NCBI GenBank assembly: GCA_900547015.1
Contig: URFD01000108.1
Location: 1-5,255, forward strand
Direction of reading: 5' to 3'
Source of the DNA: an uncultured Oscillospiraceae bacterium
Lineage (GTDB): Bacteria; Bacillota; Clostridia; Oscillospirales; Ruminococcaceae
Length of the DNA stretch: 5,255 nucleotides
The position numbers were made by a program, and so were the translations under genes. Under the pieces are notes generated by a model. That model made no database searches. It worked only from the letters and a program-made list of their open reading frames with translations, and was not told the origin of the DNA. Below, piece after piece: positions 5,181 through 5,255 of the stretch (within the stretch, counting starts at the first letter, position 1; every line of letters starts with the position of its first letter).

Positions 5181-5255
5181 CTGGCCATCACGGGCACGAT
5201 CACGTTCTCGGTCGCCTTCCCCATCACGCTCGGCATCGCCATCGGCGCGGCCGTG
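5181..5255 (+). CDS. 75-nt high-GC insert, possible transmembrane segment of an unknown protein
   Basis: Directly after the adapter, 25 codons in the open plus-strand frame read LAITGTITFSVAFPIT then LGIAIGAAV, a strongly hydrophobic stretch that would make one membrane helix. GC content and C/G-ending codons are much higher than in the rest of the window, so it probably comes from yet another organism. It is too short to name. It is the real insert of the short library fragment whose adapter was read through. Confidence 0.35.
   Translation, partial: MAITGTITFSVAFPITLGIAIGAAV

Overview
The window is a composite. Positions 1 to about 4407 read as one coherent stretch from a spore-forming, gut-type Bacillota (Clostridia, perhaps Oscillospiraceae-like). 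The signs are strong AGGAGG-type ribosome sites, sigma-A promoters, a SpoIVFA/SpoIVFB-like gene pair and clostridial-looking amidohydrolases. Everything to the right of about 4407 appears to be a misassembled patchwork of at least three other DNAs, one of them a sequencing adapter.

Left part: the 3' end of a GNAT acetyltransferase gene (3-206) is followed by a small coiled-coil protein of unknown function (306-692) with its own clear promoter. A strong two-way hairpin terminator (704-745) separates it from two minus-strand genes that face it. These are a membrane-anchored M23 peptidase (2137 to 1328) and an M50 site-2 protease (1331 to 750), which overlap by 4 nt (ATGA). The pair has the order and architecture of spoIVFA-spoIVFB. 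In Bacillus subtilis these proteins hold and carry out pro-sigma-K processing in the mother cell. A possible sigma-E promoter just upstream of a GTG start fits that role.

Middle part: a divergent intergenic region of about 200 bp carries a palindrome and a strong housekeeping promoter. It drives two tandem, paralogous metal-dependent amidohydrolases (2354-3517, and from 3535) spaced 17 nt apart, presumably an operon. Their substrate is unknown.

Right part: the second amidohydrolase switches abruptly, in frame, at about 4407 into a fragment of a Bacteroidota GH92 alpha-mannosidase (to about 4662). This gives way to the start of an unrelated secreted Bacteroidota-type protein (from 4746). At 5112 there is a run of 11 T followed by a nearly exact 58-nt Illumina P5/TruSeq universal adapter (5123-5180) and a 75-nt high-GC insert that ends the window. 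The apparent fusion proteins are therefore best read as assembly artefacts, not as a new system. I see no RNA genes, insertion sequences, CRISPR arrays or phage genes.
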